This document shows positions 4,771 through 5,012 of a stretch of DNA of 5,012 nt, one piece after another. Where the stretch lies: contig MHFU01000053.1 in assembly GCA_001804345.1 (NCBI GenBank), positions 10,663 through 15,674 of the forward strand, in the 5' to 3' direction. The translations under genes and the position numbers were made by a program. Each line of letters begins with the position of its first letter. Positions within the stretch are counted from its first letter, which is position 1. Under the pieces are notes generated by a model. That model saw nothing but the letters and a program-made list of their open reading frames with translations, did not search any database and was not told where the DNA came from. This DNA comes from Omnitrophica bacterium RIFOXYB12_FULL_50_7 (GTDB lineage Bacteria; Omnitrophota; Omnitrophia; Omnitrophales; Aquincolibacteriaceae).

Positions 4771-5012
4771 ATGGCTGCCACCTATTCTTTAAAGATCATC
4801 ACGCCGCAGGGAATCGCCTATGAAGGAACGGTCGTGCACACGTTCCTTCCCGCCGAAGAAGGATTTGTCGGCGTCCTGGCTCACCACGCGCCGTACTTGG
4901 TCTCTTCTAAAGGCGGGAAAATGGCCGTCAGGGAAAGCATTGGACTTACAAAGGATTTTCAGGTTGGCCCCGGATTTTTTGAAGTGAGTCACGACCAGGC
5001 TGTATTTTTGAC
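4771..5012 (+). CDS. atpC: F1Fo ATP synthase subunit epsilon (partial, 3' end beyond window)
   Basis: Epsilon binds gamma at the foot of the rotor, links it to the c-ring and in many bacteria inhibits ATP hydrolysis. Eighty complete codons are present with no stop, and the frame is still open at the window end. The start MAATYSLKIITPQGIAYEG matches the family N-terminus. The conserved stretch of the beta-sandwich domain follows: LPAEEGFVGVLAHHAPYL (26-43), a variant of the usual PAEEGxFGVLPxHAP, where AHHAP replaces the common PNHAP or PGHAP. VGPGFFEVSHDQAVFL (65-80) matches the later strands (typically G-F-v-EV-n-V). The C-terminal helical regulatory domain, if present, is outside. ATG 4771 is the only sensible in-frame start. 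It lies 197 bases after atpD, an unusually wide gap for this gene pair, caused by the repeat at 4604-4736. Confidence 0.93.
   Translation, partial: MAATYSLKIITPQGIAYEGTVVHTFLPAEEGFVGVLAHHAPYLVSSKGGKMAVRESIGLTKDFQVGPGFFEVSHDQAVFL

Noticed and set aside
4789..4992. Open frame on the - strand near the window end
   Set aside because: It is antisense to the start of atpC, whose + strand translation is clearly epsilon subunit.

Overview
The window is the downstream part of a bacterial F1Fo ATP synthase operon. All genes lie on the + strand in the classic order atpF (last codons only), atpH (delta), atpA (alpha), atpG (gamma), atpD (beta) and atpC (epsilon, cut by the window end). All complete genes have normal family lengths (184, 503, 289 and 466 codons) and intact nucleotide-binding motifs, so this looks like a working F1 sector. 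The membrane sector (subunits a, c and most of b) lies upstream and is not visible, so the coupling ion (H+ or Na+) cannot be read here.

Layout: 1-25 is the probable 3' end of atpF, overlapping the atpH start as ATGA. atpH spans 22-576, atpA 658-2169, atpG 2231-3100, atpD 3173-4573, and atpC runs from 4771 past the end. The genes are conventional; the spacers are not. Each of the four junctions after atpH carries a different inverted-repeat element filling most of the gap. The atpH/atpA element (567-634) is one long imperfect hairpin. The other three (2148-2220, 3094-3158, 4604-4736) are built from degenerate 7-bp units: an A-rich run of heptads on the left and the reverse-complement heptads on the right. 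Heptad sequence differs by spacer (GACYAAN, CGGGNAA and NATCCAA types) but polarity and architecture are the same. In three of four cases the left arm runs into the upstream gene and covers its stop codon, and the right arm ends shortly before the next Shine-Dalgarno sequence.

How the genes work together: alpha and beta form the alpha3beta3 catalytic hexamer, gamma is the rotor shaft, epsilon sits at the foot of the rotor and can regulate it, delta caps the hexamer and joins the peripheral stalk made by b. Co-transcription from an upstream promoter is likely, because no promoter or terminator is evident here. The spacer hairpins could set mRNA stability or translation of individual subunits, or could simply be dispersed repeats tolerated between genes.

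Organism: a bacterium of roughly 50% GC. The beta subunit carries the IDNIFRFTQAG form of the segment after Walker B, seen in alphaproteobacteria/mitochondria and several other phyla. The repeat-stuffed spacers remind me of uncultured PVC-related lineages such as Omnitrophota, but that is a low-confidence impression; the window does not fix the phylum.
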